From Chryseobacterium tructae (GTDB lineage Bacteria; Bacteroidota; Bacteroidia; Flavobacteriales; Weeksellaceae), in NCBI RefSeq assembly GCF_030409875.1, contig NZ_JAUFQR010000001.1, positions 3,844,001 to 3,908,000 of the forward strand: a DNA stretch of 64,000 bases, in the 5' to 3' direction. The translations under genes were made by a program, and so were the position numbers. Below, piece after piece: positions 7,669 to 16,221 of the stretch (positions within the stretch are counted from its first letter, which is position 1; each line of letters begins with the position of its first letter). The notes beneath the pieces are model-generated. The model was not told where the DNA came from, ran no database searches, and worked only from the letters and a program-made list of their open reading frames with translations.

Positions 7669-8406
7669 ATGAAAGTGATCTCTCTAGTACCATCCATCAC
7701 AGAGGCATTATTTGATTTAGGCCTTACGGAAAATGAAGTTATCGGGCGAACAAAATTCTGTATCCATCCCGAAGAAAAGATAAAAAATGTTCCTGTTATT
7801 GGAGGAACAAAGAATATCAATATTGAAAAAATTAAGGCGCTACAGCCGGATATTATCCTTGCCAATAAAGAGGAAAATATCAAAGAACAGGTAGAAGCTT
7901 TAATGGATGACTTCAAGGTTATAGTAACCAACGTAGAAACTATTGAAGACAACTATTACTTGCTTAAAAACCTGGGAAAGCTTTTGGGAAAGGAAGAAAA
8001 AGCTCAACTTTTCAATCTTAAGATCTACGAAGTTCTTAATCAGGCTAAGCTTGATACTCCTGTAAAAGCAGCTTATCTGATCTGGAAAAATCCTTACATG
8101 ACCATTGGTTCTGATACATTTATCCATAAAATAATGGCGGAAATTGGTTTTGAAAACATATTTAAAGATAAAACCCGATATCCGGAAATTACTACTGAAG
8201 AGCTGGAGAAAGCGGATGTGATCATGCTCTCTTCTGAGCCATTCCCCTTTAAAGAAAAGCATATTGAAGAACTGCGGGCTTTTTATCCTGAGAAAAAGAT
8301 GATGATTGTAGATGGTGAAGCATTCTCATGGTATGGAACCCATATTGCAAAATGTGAGCATTACTTTAAAAAACTTATTTCTGAAGTACATTCTATGCAG
8401 CTTTGA
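7669..8406 (+). CDS. BtuF-like helical backbone metal receptor (ABC substrate-binding type)
   Basis: A 245-residue protein of the periplasmic-binding-protein-like type II fold. It opens with the family signature VISLVPSITEALFDLGL and continues with VIGRTKFCIHPEEKI, VPVIGGTKNINIEKIKALQPDIILANKEEN and later FKDKTRYPEITTEELEKADVIML. Such proteins bind cobalamin or ferric siderophores for ABC uptake. Here no signal peptide precedes the domain and no permease or ATPase genes are adjacent. It therefore may act in the cytosol, as annotated homologues of this short type often do, and the ligand is unknown. Confidence 0.75.
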   Translation: MKVISLVPSITEALFDLGLTENEVIGRTKFCIHPEEKIKNVPVIGGTKNINIEKIKALQPDIILANKEENIKEQVEALMDDFKVIVTNVETIEDNYYLLKNLGKLLGKEEKAQLFNLKIYEVLNQAKLDTPVKAAYLIWKNPYMTIGSDTFIHKIMAEIGFENIFKDKTRYPEITTEELEKADVIMLSSEPFPFKEKHIEELRAFYPEKKMMIVDGEAFSWYGTHIAKCEHYFKKLISEVHSMQL

Positions 8407-8620
8407 TTGTTTAACTACAAAAGCTTTTAACACTTAAGTTCTTTTTAAGCGCCAACTGGCTGAAAATACACTTAAGTTTTTGAAAATCTATGATTTTCTT
8501 TTTATTATAACCTAAGCATAAGACGTTTACCCTTGTGATAGAAAAAATCTGTCATGAAAATTGCTGCTTGTCGTATTCTCTGATTTTTGGTACCTTGATC
8601 TGAATTAATATTTACAACAT

Positions 8621-9088
8621 ATGTCCGGAACAGTTATATTGTCTGAAGGAGCAGAATTTGACCACGTTATACAAGAAGTTTCGAAATACATCCATCTTTA
8701 TGTAATGCCATTTGGAAAGAGCGAGCGAAGCTTCACACGCATTGATAAACGTGAAAATATGTATGGCGGAAATGGAACAGTACACATGATACAAATGTTC
8801 GATCAGTCGGAACTTGCTAATAATCGTCTGGCCGCTTATATGGTTTTATTGAACAAAGGTGATGAATCAGGGTTTCATACTCATCACGAAAGAAACGAAG
8901 AAGAATTATACGTCGTAGTGCATGGAACAGGTGAATATCGTGAAAGAACCGGAACAGAAGGAATCATCCGTAAAAAGACTCTTCAAAAAGGAGATATTAC
9001 AGCCATCAGTTCCATTGGATATCATTCTATTGAAAATACGGACAACGAACCTCTAATTATGTTTGTTATCACTACCAACAACCCATAA
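8621..9088 (+). CDS. Cupin-domain protein
   Basis: A 155-residue single-domain cupin. Motif 1 is seen as GFHTHHERNEEELYVVVHGTG (two His, then Glu) and motif 2 as GDITAISSIGYHSIEN, giving a likely metal-binding His-His-Glu-His set. The family covers small-molecule isomerases, dioxygenases and sensors, and the substrate cannot be inferred. A terminator follows directly. It is monocistronic and convergent with the GAF gene. Confidence 0.75.
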   Translation: MSGTVILSEGAEFDHVIQEVSKYIHLYVMPFGKSERSFTRIDKRENMYGGNGTVHMIQMFDQSELANNRLAAYMVLLNKGDESGFHTHHERNEEELYVVVHGTGEYRERTGTEGIIRKKTLQKGDITAISSIGYHSIENTDNEPLIMFVITTNNP

Positions 9089-9095
9089 AAACATA

Positions 9096-9125
9096 AAAAC
9101 TCCGGTCAGACGAACCGGAGTTTTT
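9096..9125. terminator. Bidirectional terminator between convergent genes
   Basis: AAAACTCCGGT (9096-9106) pairs with ACCGGAGTTTT (9114-9124), with A and T runs on both sides. It can serve the cupin gene on the plus strand and the GAF gene on the minus strand. Confidence 0.85.
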
Positions 9126-9147
9126 ATTATATTTTTATTGAATTTGA

Positions 9148-9597
9148 TTACAAAATTTTGGAAACTTCATTACAAAGCCATTCCAATAATTCTCTATCTT
9201 CAACTGTAAAAGGATCAACAGTATGAGAATCAATATCAATCTGACCGATATTTTTCCCGTCTTTAAAGATTGGAACTACTATTTCAGCTTTAGTATCAAT
9301 TGAACAGCTTAAATAGTTGCTTTCTTCATGTACATCAGGTACTACAAATGTTTCATTGGAAACAGCTACCTGCCCGCAGATTCCTTTTCCGTAAGGAATA
9401 ATGGTATGATCTGTTGGAGCTCCTACATATGGGCCTAAGATCAGTTCATCTTTATCTCCATTTTTAAAGTAGAAACCTGTCCAGTTAAAATAAGAGATCT
9501 CTTGATCTAACAGGTGACAAACCTTTTCAAGCTTCTCTTCTGTATTATGTTTTGGACTTTCAAGAATAGAGGAAAGTCTTTTCTTTAATTCTGACAT
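9148..9597 (-). CDS. GAF-domain protein, probable free methionine-(R)-sulfoxide reductase
   Basis: A 149-residue single GAF domain of the fRMsr family, which reduces free Met-R-sulfoxide in the cytosol. Family stretches are FNWTGFYF, LGPYVGAPT, PYGKGICGQVA, the VVPDVHEESNYLSCS segment and TKAEIVVPIF. The catalytic Cys (SCSIDTKAEIV) and the resolving Cys in GKGICG are present. The third Cys of the E. coli enzyme, in the segment here reading GAPTDHTI, is missing. It is probably cotranscribed with the upstream minus-strand gene (11-base gap). Confidence 0.8.
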   Translation of the reverse strand: MSELKKRLSSILESPKHNTEEKLEKVCHLLDQEISYFNWTGFYFKNGDKDELILGPYVGAPTDHTIIPYGKGICGQVAVSNETFVVPDVHEESNYLSCSIDTKAEIVVPIFKDGKNIGQIDIDSHTVDPFTVEDRELLEWLCNEVSKIL

Positions 9598-9608
9598 TAT
9601 ATTAATTT

Positions 9609-11036
9609 TTAAGAGAATTGTTTTAAAGGAAGTTCTTCTTTATACCCGAACATTCCACGTTCTTTAATCATTTCTGCTACGCCTTCAGGTACCTGGGTTT
9701 CCCATCCTTTAACGCAACATGCTATTTTTCTTAAAATTTCTCTGGAATAAATTTCCAAAAACTCAGGATTGTAATTTGTAATATCTACAATACGGTTGTT
9801 ACGCATGAAATATTTATACAATTCCTTCAGGTTTTCTTCTACTTTAAGATTGGTAGAATCCAACAACTGGTGTGTTTCAGGATCTTTATAAGGATAAAGG
9901 TACACTCTCATCCCGTTTCGGAAAAATTTACCGAAGGCTTCAAGAATTCCCCCCGAAAGATTCTTATAGTATTTTTCGTCAAATACCATCAATAGGTTGT
10001 TTACTCCCATGGCAACTCCGATATCTCCACTTGTATAAGATGCGAAATAATCGATCAGTCTATAGTATTCTGAGAAGTTTGAAATAATAACGGTATATCC
10101 TAATTTGCCCAAAATATCTACCCGATCCAGAAAGTCTCTTTCATCAATATCCCCATCTGCTCTAAGGTTAGAAATAGTAATCTCAATAAGGACTTCTGTT
10201 TCTTCATGGGTACAGATTGCATCTTTAAAGAACATATCCATTCCATTCTGAAGCATATCTATGTTTACCTTCGTTACAGGTCTGAAACTTCCTCTTACCG
10301 CAAAGATGTTTTTCTTGTACAGTACATCTGCCGGAAGCATATTGTTTCCCTGAGAATTGAAGATAACCGCATCAGTCATTCCGTTTTTCACTAACTGAAG
10401 AGACATCAATCTGTTATCAACATAAGAAAAAGCAGGCCCACTGAAATCGATCATATCAATCTCCAGGTTGTCTTTTGCAATATCGTCGTATAAAGACTCT
10501 ACTAAGGTTCTTGGATTATCAAAGTAATTAAAAGCTCCGAAAATAAGATTCACTCCAAGATTCCCTAGGGTTTCCTGTTGTAAGGTAGCGTCATTTTCTT
10601 TGAATTTCACGTGGATTACGATTTCGTTGTAATCCTCATTTTCTTTAGTTTGAAAACGAATTCCCACCCAGCCGTGGCCTTTTACGGTTTTGTCGAAGTT
10701 GATGGTGGTTACTGTATTGGCATAGGAAAAGAATTTTCTGTCCGGATTGTTATCCCTCGAAATTCTCTCTTCGATCAAAGCGACTTCATAGCGAAGCATT
10801 TTGCGAAGTCTATTCTGGGTAACATACCTGTTTTTTACTTCTTTTCCGTAGATAGCATCACTAAAATCTTTGTCGTAAGCAGACATCGCCTTAGCAATCG
10901 TACCGGAAGCTCCCCCTGCTCTAAAAAAGTGACGAACAGTCTCCTGCCCTGCTCCAATTTCTGCGAAAGTACCATAAATAGTAGGATCTAGATTAATTGT
11001 TAATGCTTTTTGTTTAGGAGTTAGTTTCTGATACAT
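9609..11036 (-). CDS. Conserved Bacteroidota protein of unclear function
   Basis: A 475-residue soluble protein, starting MYQKLTPKQKALTINLDPTI and containing FAEIGAGQETVRHFFRAGGA, then KAMSAYDKDFSDAIYG and NRYVTQNRLRKMLRYE. This highly conserved flavobacterial protein is labelled in databases as a nicotinate-nucleotide adenylyltransferase or TonB-dependent receptor. Neither is supported here: there is no signal peptide, no beta-barrel pattern and no evident HxGH nucleotidyltransferase motif. It lies 11 bases upstream of the GAF gene, on the same strand, and divergent from the hydrolase gene. Probably a cytosolic housekeeping protein. Confidence 0.7.
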   Translation of the reverse strand: MYQKLTPKQKALTINLDPTIYGTFAEIGAGQETVRHFFRAGGASGTIAKAMSAYDKDFSDAIYGKEVKNRYVTQNRLRKMLRYEVALIEERISRDNNPDRKFFSYANTVTTINFDKTVKGHGWVGIRFQTKENEDYNEIVIHVKFKENDATLQQETLGNLGVNLIFGAFNYFDNPRTLVESLYDDIAKDNLEIDMIDFSGPAFSYVDNRLMSLQLVKNGMTDAVIFNSQGNNMLPADVLYKKNIFAVRGSFRPVTKVNIDMLQNGMDMFFKDAICTHEETEVLIEITISNLRADGDIDERDFLDRVDILGKLGYTVIISNFSEYYRLIDYFASYTSGDIGVAMGVNNLLMVFDEKYYKNLSGGILEAFGKFFRNGMRVYLYPYKDPETHQLLDSTNLKVEENLKELYKYFMRNNRIVDITNYNPEFLEIYSREILRKIACCVKGWETQVPEGVAEMIKERGMFGYKEELPLKQFS

Positions 11037-11090
11037 TAGGACATTAAATTTTTTGTAAATTTACCAAAATTAAACCAACCTCAAAACAAA

Positions 11091-11858
11091 ATGAAGTTGA
11101 AATTTTTAGGAACCGGTACTTCCCAGGGTGTGCCCGTTATAGGCTGCACCTGCGAGGTGTGTATTTCCGAAAATCCGAAAGATAAACGTTTACGTTCATC
11201 TGTAATGGTCACTACGGATGAAAATAAAAAGATACTCATCGATTGCGGCCCGGATTTCAGGCAGCAAATGCTTACGAACCACGAACATACTGTAGATCTT
11301 GCACTGATTACCCATGAACATAATGATCATGTGATCGGTCTTGATGATATGCGGCCACTTATTTTTAAAAGTGGAAAGGATGTTCCTCTTTACTGCTATT
11401 CAAGGGTAGCCCGTGAGATTAAAAACCGCTTTCCTTACGCTTTTGCAGATGTAAGATATCCTGGTGCTCCGGCTTTTGAACTTCACGAAATCGAAAATAA
11501 ACCGTTCCAGGTTTTGGATACGGAGGTAACTCCTATTGAAGTCATTCACTTTAAAATTAGTGTCTTTGGTTATAAGTTTAAAAACCTTGCCTATATTACA
11601 GATGCAGGGTTTATTTCTGAAACGGAAAAAGAAAAATTAAAGAATCTGGATGTTCTCATTTTAAACTGTATCAGGAAATTTGATCCGCATCCGGCTCATT
11701 TTATCCTTCCTGATGTGATCAAACTGTTTGAAGAGCTAAAACCTAAAAAATTATTTTTAACTCACATCAGCCATCATTTGGGTGTGCATGATATTGAAGA
11801 TAAACTACTTCCACCCGGAATGCACCTTGCCTACGATGGTTTGGAGATAAATTTTTAA
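11091..11858 (+). CDS. PhnP-like MBL-fold metallo-hydrolase
   Basis: A 255-residue metallo-beta-lactamase-fold phosphodiesterase-type protein. Visible features are KFLGTGTSQGVPVIGC with the CTCEVC structural zinc site, IDCGPDFRQQML, the metal motif THEHNDHVIG (HxHxDH) and YITDAGF with the bridging Asp. FLTHISHHLG near the C-terminus supplies a further His. PhnP hydrolyses cyclic phosphates in phosphonate degradation, but flavobacterial homologues occur without phn genes, as here, so the substrate is open. The gene has a short divergent spacer with the 475-residue protein and is followed by tRNA-Leu. Confidence 0.82.
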   Translation: MKLKFLGTGTSQGVPVIGCTCEVCISENPKDKRLRSSVMVTTDENKKILIDCGPDFRQQMLTNHEHTVDLALITHEHNDHVIGLDDMRPLIFKSGKDVPLYCYSRVAREIKNRFPYAFADVRYPGAPAFELHEIENKPFQVLDTEVTPIEVIHFKISVFGYKFKNLAYITDAGFISETEKEKLKNLDVLILNCIRKFDPHPAHFILPDVIKLFEELKPKKLFLTHISHHLGVHDIEDKLLPPGMHLAYDGLEINF

Positions 11859-11879
11859 AACTTTTTTTACAAAAAGCTT

Positions 11880-11908
11880 TTGAACATTGAAAAAAGTTCC
11901 TATATTTG
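11880..11908 (+). promoter_or_regulatory. tRNA-Leu promoter
   Basis: TTG (11880-11882), an 18-base spacer and TATATTTG (11901-11908) match the Bacteroidota consensus, about 44 bases before the tRNA 5' end. Confidence 0.7.
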
Positions 11909-11951
11909 CACACCAATTTGAAACAAACAACACGTTTGGAGTAAACATCAA

Positions 11952-12031
11952 GCCCAGGTGGCGGAATTGGTAGACGCGCTGGTCTCAAACACCAGTTCTT
12001 AGGAGTACCGGTTCGATCCCGGTCCTGGGTA
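11952..12031 (+). tRNA. tRNA-Leu (anticodon CAA)
   Basis: An 80-base class II tRNA. The acceptor arms GCCCAGG and CCTGGGT pair (first pair G-U), with discriminator A. The D arm contains GGCGGAATTGGTAGACGC. The anticodon stem CTGGT/ACCAG closes a loop with CAA, followed by a variable arm and the T loop GGTTCGATCCC. CCA is not encoded. It serves as the insertion site of the integrative element to its right. Confidence 0.95.
11985..12031. other. Probable left attachment site (attL) inside tRNA-Leu
   Basis: The recombinase gene on the minus strand runs into the tRNA gene and stops at 11985, in the anticodon loop. The tRNA 3' half therefore forms the chromosome-element junction. No second copy of the tRNA 3' end is seen in the window, so attR should lie beyond the right edge. 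The exact crossover dinucleotide cannot be read from one junction. Confidence 0.55.
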
Positions 12032-13559
12032 CAAGACCGGAAAGAGGTGATAATTCACTTTCTTTCCGGTTTTTTTTGGTTCCTAACTCATTGTTTATCT
12101 GATATATGTAAGAGACTAAAACATTGGCTTGAGTGGTTCGATAATGATTTTTAAAAAATTGCAGTTTTTCAGGGAATATCGAACCAATGATTTTACGTTT
12201 TACGTCGATATCCCCGTCATTATAGACTTTCGCAAGGTCTACCAGGTTCGATAATGCTTGGTCTAGTAGTTTTTGAAAATCTATTTTCTTATTATCTTTT
12301 CCTTTAGTTAATTTAGATTCAAGCTTTTCAATTTGTCCTTTACAGTCGGTCTTAATTTCAAGATAATCTTCATCATCAATTACCTCCTCCATCAGTTTAT
12401 TTCTTGCCTGTTTCAATCTGCTGTTTAAACGATCTATTTCTAATAGAATTGCTTTCCTTTCTCTTTGGGGATTATTGATTAATTTTTCAAAATTTTGCCT
12501 CAACACCTTTTTCAAATAATTTTTTATAGATGCGCGCATTTCTAATGATTGCAATATCTCTAAAAATTTAGAATTAATAATCTCAGCTTTGTAACGGTAT
12601 GAACACGGGGACTGGCAATGATAGTAATAATATTTATTTCCGGAACGTCCCGTAGAGGCACTGCCTGTAATCAAATGACCACATTCTGGACACACAAGGA
12701 AACCTCTTAATGGCAAATTATCATCAGACAGTACTTTTACATTAGGTCTGGCTGGATTCACATTTCCATCCATTATACATTGAACTTTTTCGAATAGTTC
12801 TTCACTGATCAAAGGTTCATGAATACTCTTAACAAAATGAGCCTCCTCTTCATTTAATTGTTCCACGTAAATTTTCCCGCAATATGCGGTATTGCGTAAA
12901 CTTGCAAGAAAGGCACTTATCTTAACTGGCTTTCCATTTTTTCTGTTCATCATGTCCATTATCTGGCTCGCTGAATACACGCCTTTGGACATTTCATTAA
13001 ATGCCCATTTCATATTAGAAGCTTCCGGTTCCTGTTGAATTACATACTTTTTTCCATTCTCCGTAATTCTATTAACATAGCCGTAAGGTGCCCTTCCCAT
13101 TAATCTGCCTTCTTTTTTTGCACGGCGCATTCCATAATAAGTATTCAAAGCGCGCCTGTCATTTTCAACTTCTGGCGCAGCAAGATATATGGCCAGCATC
13201 ATTTTATTTTCAGGAATTGAAAGATCTAGAGGCTGCTCAATGGCCTGCGGTTCAACGTTAATTTTCCTAAGTATATTAATCATCTGATAGGCATCGCCAG
13301 CGTTCCTGCTGAAGCGATCCCATTTTGTAAAGAGCAGCACGTTGGTTTTTGAGCTTTTTTTCTTTAGCGTATCCAGTAGTTTGATCCACTCTGGCCTATT
13401 AAAAGTCTTGGCAGAATAATCTTCATAGATTATTTGGCCTACTTTAATATTATTGTTTTCACAGTAACGCTTTAATCGCTCCTCCTGATCTCTTTGCGAA
13501 TAGCCCTTATCTGCCTGCTCATCAGTTGACACACGGATATATAAATCGGCTCTTTTCAT
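11985..13559 (-). CDS. Large serine recombinase (ICE integrase/excisionase)
   Basis: Catalyses integration and excision of the element. The 524-residue protein has an N-terminal resolvase domain with YIRVSTDEQ (catalytic Ser near residue 11), LLFTKWDRFSRN, and the Arg-rich GMRRAKKEGR helix leading to GRAPYGY. A recombinase domain (about 165-260) follows, then a zinc ribbon with CPECGHLITGSAS and a later YYYHCQSPC, and a long coiled coil (about 345-430). Its last 16 residues or so (VPRTGIEPVLLRTGV) are the antisense translation of tRNA-Leu, so the C-terminus is partly supplied by the host site. Most CTnDOT-like elements use a tyrosine integrase, which makes this one mosaic. Confidence 0.9.
   Translation of the reverse strand: MKRADLYIRVSTDEQADKGYSQRDQEERLKRYCENNNIKVGQIIYEDYSAKTFNRPEWIKLLDTLKKKSSKTNVLLFTKWDRFSRNAGDAYQMINILRKINVEPQAIEQPLDLSIPENKMMLAIYLAAPEVENDRRALNTYYGMRRAKKEGRLMGRAPYGYVNRITENGKKYVIQQEPEASNMKWAFNEMSKGVYSASQIMDMMNRKNGKPVKISAFLASLRNTAYCGKIYVEQLNEEEAHFVKSIHEPLISEELFEKVQCIMDGNVNPARPNVKVLSDDNLPLRGFLVCPECGHLITGSASTGRSGNKYYYYHCQSPCSYRYKAEIINSKFLEILQSLEMRASIKNYLKKVLRQNFEKLINNPQRERKAILLEIDRLNSRLKQARNKLMEEVIDDEDYLEIKTDCKGQIEKLESKLTKGKDNKKIDFQKLLDQALSNLVDLAKVYNDGDIDVKRKIIGSIFPEKLQFFKNHYRTTQANVLVSYIYQINNELGTKKNRKESELSPLSGLVPRTGIEPVLLRTGV
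12036..12078 (+). terminator. Hairpin terminator after tRNA-Leu
   Basis: ACCGGAAAGA (12036-12045) pairs with TCTTTCCGGT (12061-12070), followed by eight T. It lies inside the 3' end of the recombinase gene on the opposite strand. It may have arrived with the element and replaced the original tRNA terminator. Confidence 0.75.
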
Positions 13560-13577
13560 TTCTACAGTATTAAAATA

Positions 13578-13739
13578 TTATTCATCCAAAAAACGCTTTA
13601 ATACGATTGTTGATAGCATTTTTAGAAATTCTACAATCTGTTCCGCTTCCGCAATTGTTAGCTCAACTCTCTCCTCTTCTTTAAATATTTTGATAATATC
13701 ATCAATGCTTATATTTTTAACTTCAAGTTTCCTTTCCAT
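13578..13739 (-). CDS. Small conserved ICE protein
   Basis: A 53-residue acidic, helical protein starting MERKLEVKNISIDD; an upstream in-frame ATG at 13778 would add 13 residues. It lies 18 bases upstream of the recombinase gene on the same strand and is probably cotranscribed. It has a leucine-rich amphipathic C-terminal half (AEQIVEFLKML). Similar short proteins precede recombinase genes in Bacteroidota elements; function unknown, and a directionality-factor role is speculation. Confidence 0.5.
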   Translation of the reverse strand: MERKLEVKNISIDDIIKIFKEEERVELTIAEAEQIVEFLKMLSTIVLKRFLDE

Positions 13740-13778
13740 GACCGATATCTTTTGAATAAAAATATTCGGCATAATCAA

Positions 13779-14276
13779 TCATAATGAGTTGAGGCATTTA
13801 CTTGCAACACTTGGCTTAGAAGTGCAAATTGATCTTAAAAGAAAAATTATAGTTTATCTCGCACTTTTAACGTTTACTCAAAAGATACAGCCTCTCAAAG
13901 CATTGTTCTACACAAATGCACTAGCAAAGGCTCTCTCCTGTAAGTGAGCATTAGCAACAGAATTTACAATTTTGTTTATTATTTTTAAAGTGGCAACAAG
14001 AATGGTTGCGAAGAAATTCATCTTTCTTAGATGCAACTAAAATACAAATAATCAGTTGAATGTTAAAATTATAAGGTATAAAATCTAATTTTACTTTGTA
14101 AAATTTTGGAGGCAGGGACTATGAAACTATATTAAGCGATACATCATTTCTTAATAATGACACCTTAATTGCCAAGTAGCAAAAAAATATTAAAAAAACA
14201 GTAATACCGTTTTTTCTGTACAAGCCATATAAAATACTTTTTAGCCTAAATTGAATCCAAGGGCTTATGAACTCGA
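13779..14276. other. Intergenic region with a possible regulator relic
   Basis: About 500 bases without an intact gene. On the plus strand near 13785-13850 one frame reads ELRHLLATLGLEVQIDLKRK, which resembles the C-terminal end of small XRE-type regulators of this phylum, but no start or HTH remains. The rest is AT-rich with no clear signal. Confidence 0.3.
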
Positions 14277-15281
14277 TTATCCGATTTGCTTTTTAATTTC
14301 CTCCTTACTTGGAAGGATAGCCTTATACTCTTTTGCAAATATTGTATTGTTGTTTTCTGGAAGTGTAAACTCGATGACTGTTTTGTTTTCTTCCTTGCAG
14401 AGAATAATTCCGATAGTAGGATTCTCTTCTTCCAGCTTTACTTTTCTGTCGTAATAATTGACATACATCTGCATTTGCCCAATATCCTGGTGGCTCAGCT
14501 TTCCAATTTTTAAATCAAAAAGCACGAAACACTTCAATAAACGATTGTAAAACACTAAATCCACAAAGAAACTGTCGCCTTCGAATGTAAATCTGCGTTG
14601 CCGCCCTTCAAAGAGAAAGCCTTTTCCTAACTCCAGCATAAAATGCTCTAATTTATTGATGATCCCAGTTTCCAAATCACTTTCGGAATAGCGATTATCT
14701 TTTTTTAGATCTAAGAATTCCAAAACATAGTGACTTTTTAGAACATCGGTCGGCTTTTCTATGATCTGTCCTTTCTGAGCTAACTTCTTCACTTCTTCCT
14801 CATTCCTGCTTAATGCTAACCTTTCATATATAGCTGAATTAAACTGTCTTGTAAGCTCTCTAACACTCCAGTTATTCTGACTCGCCTCTATTTCATAAAA
14901 ATTTCTCTCATCTGAGTTTTCAATCTTCATTAATTGAATGTAGTGAGACCATGATAATGAAAAAAAAGAATTACGAGACACTGTTTCGTATTTTTCAGAA
15001 ATTCTATTTTGATACGTTAAATAAAACTTTCTCATCCACTGCAAATTATCTACTGAGTAACCTCTGCCGAATTCTTTTGTCAATTGTTGACTTAGATTTT
15101 TCAAGGTTTCTTTTGCATACTCTGCTCTATCCTTTCCGTCCTGTTCATTCTCAATGATCACCTTACCTATTTCAAAGTAAGTCAATACTATAGCGGTATT
15201 GATATTTCGAACAATACTGCGTTTAGCGTTTTCGATTAACTGCTTTATTGAAATAAAAAGATTGGATGGTAATTGACTCAT
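14277..15281 (-). CDS. DUF1016 / YhcG-like PDDEXK nuclease-family protein
   Basis: A 334-residue protein. An N-terminal DUF1016_N winged-helix region (about 1-140) contains RNINTAIVLTYFEIGK, then FGRGYSVDNLQWMRKFYL and FFSLSWSHYIQLM. A C-terminal nuclease-like domain (about 170-310) contains FLFEGRQRRFTFEGDSFFVD, LVFYNRLLKCFVLFDLKIG and GQMQMYVNYYD, consistent with a PD-(D/E)xK core. The frame is open to 15476, but MSQLPSNLF at 15281 fits the family start. Such genes are frequent cargo of Bacteroidota ICEs and are suspected in DNA transactions or defence; the exact role is unknown. Confidence 0.8.
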   Translation of the reverse strand: MSQLPSNLFISIKQLIENAKRSIVRNINTAIVLTYFEIGKVIIENEQDGKDRAEYAKETLKNLSQQLTKEFGRGYSVDNLQWMRKFYLTYQNRISEKYETVSRNSFFSLSWSHYIQLMKIENSDERNFYEIEASQNNWSVRELTRQFNSAIYERLALSRNEEEVKKLAQKGQIIEKPTDVLKSHYVLEFLDLKKDNRYSESDLETGIINKLEHFMLELGKGFLFEGRQRRFTFEGDSFFVDLVFYNRLLKCFVLFDLKIGKLSHQDIGQMQMYVNYYDRKVKLEEENPTIGIILCKEENKTVIEFTLPENNNTIFAKEYKAILPSKEEIKKQIG

Positions 15282-15748
15282 ATCTAAAAAATTAAAATTA
15301 TCTCTGGGCTCCACAGCACTAACATTTTGTGCGATATAAAGCTGATTAGCAGTATTAAAAGAAAGTTGCCGGGATTGGCTGTCATTGGCTGTCATTGGCG
15401 TAATCCAAAACGATTTCAACCAAAGAATGCATCCATACTTCTCACAAGTTGTACTGTGCATTAAATAAGATTTCAATGTGATGAATCAGATCATTTTTTC
15501 ATAATAAACCGGTAAAAAGGCAGCTAAGGTATTGTTGCCAGCCAGCGCTTTTCCCACCAAAAGACTACGGCATAAACGGTTTGCTCCCTAAAGGTACCCT
15601 CCAATTATTCCGTTTCCTTTTGGTCATTTTTCTTTGTCAACACTTCATATCTGCTTTCTTTTTTCCGGTTTTTCTTTTGAAAAATATTAAACGAAGCCTG
15701 AAAAGGCTTTCAGAGAAAGGACGGATAAGAGATTGAAAACAAAACAAC
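15282..15748. other. Intergenic region before ssb
   Basis: About 470 bases. The DUF1016 frame stays open to 15476 but has no family similarity there. It contains a short tandem repeat of TTGGCTGTCA near 15375-15395. The part 15500-15740 is pyrimidine-rich and probably carries regulatory sequence for the ssb operon; no consensus promoter was identified. Confidence 0.35.
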
Positions 15749-16183
15749 ATGTACAATCTTAAAAAAACAGTTATGAACATTATTGGAAGACTGACCAGAG
15801 ATGCGGAAGTGCGCACCCTGTCAAACAAAAAACAAGTAGTTAATTTTTCAATTGCTACGAATGACAACTATCGCAATAAACAAGGCGAACGAATCGAACA
15901 GACAACTTATTTTGAATGTGCCTATTGGATTTCAACAAAAGTCGCTGAAATCTTAAATAAAGGAATATTAGTCGAATTAAGCGGAAGAGCTTATACATCG
16001 GCATGGATAGGAAGAGATGGTGAACCTCACGCAGGTCTAAATTTTCATACTTCGCAAATTAAAATTCATAACAGTACTAAAAAAAACGAAAATGATTCTA
16101 AATCATTCAGTAAAAAAGGTCAAAAAGAAACTGAGAAATCTAAATCTGACGAAAGTTATACGGATGATGACCTACCTTTTTAA
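15749..16183 (+). CDS. ssb: Single-stranded DNA-binding protein
   Basis: A 144-residue SSB of the plasmid/ICE type. The OB fold (about 9-108) contains NIIGRLTRDAEVRTL, NFSIATNDNYRNKQG, TTYFECAYW and LVELSGRAYTSAWIGRDGEP. A low-complexity Lys/Ser/Asp linker leads to the acidic tip DDDLPF, which docks SSB partner proteins. ATG 15749 is used; the Met at 15773 (MNIIGRL) is an equally good start. It heads a group with the DUF932 and RadC-like genes and probably protects single-stranded DNA during transfer. Confidence 0.92.
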   Translation: MYNLKKTVMNIIGRLTRDAEVRTLSNKKQVVNFSIATNDNYRNKQGERIEQTTYFECAYWISTKVAEILNKGILVELSGRAYTSAWIGRDGEPHAGLNFHTSQIKIHNSTKKNENDSKSFSKKGQKETEKSKSDESYTDDDLPF

Positions 16184-16221
16184 ATCAAATACAATTTATA
16201 AACATTTAAAATCTCAACATC

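Noticed and set aside
10611..10991. 126-residue plus-strand ORF inside the 475-residue gene
   Set aside because: It runs antisense to a strongly conserved coding frame and shows no start context or recognisable protein features.
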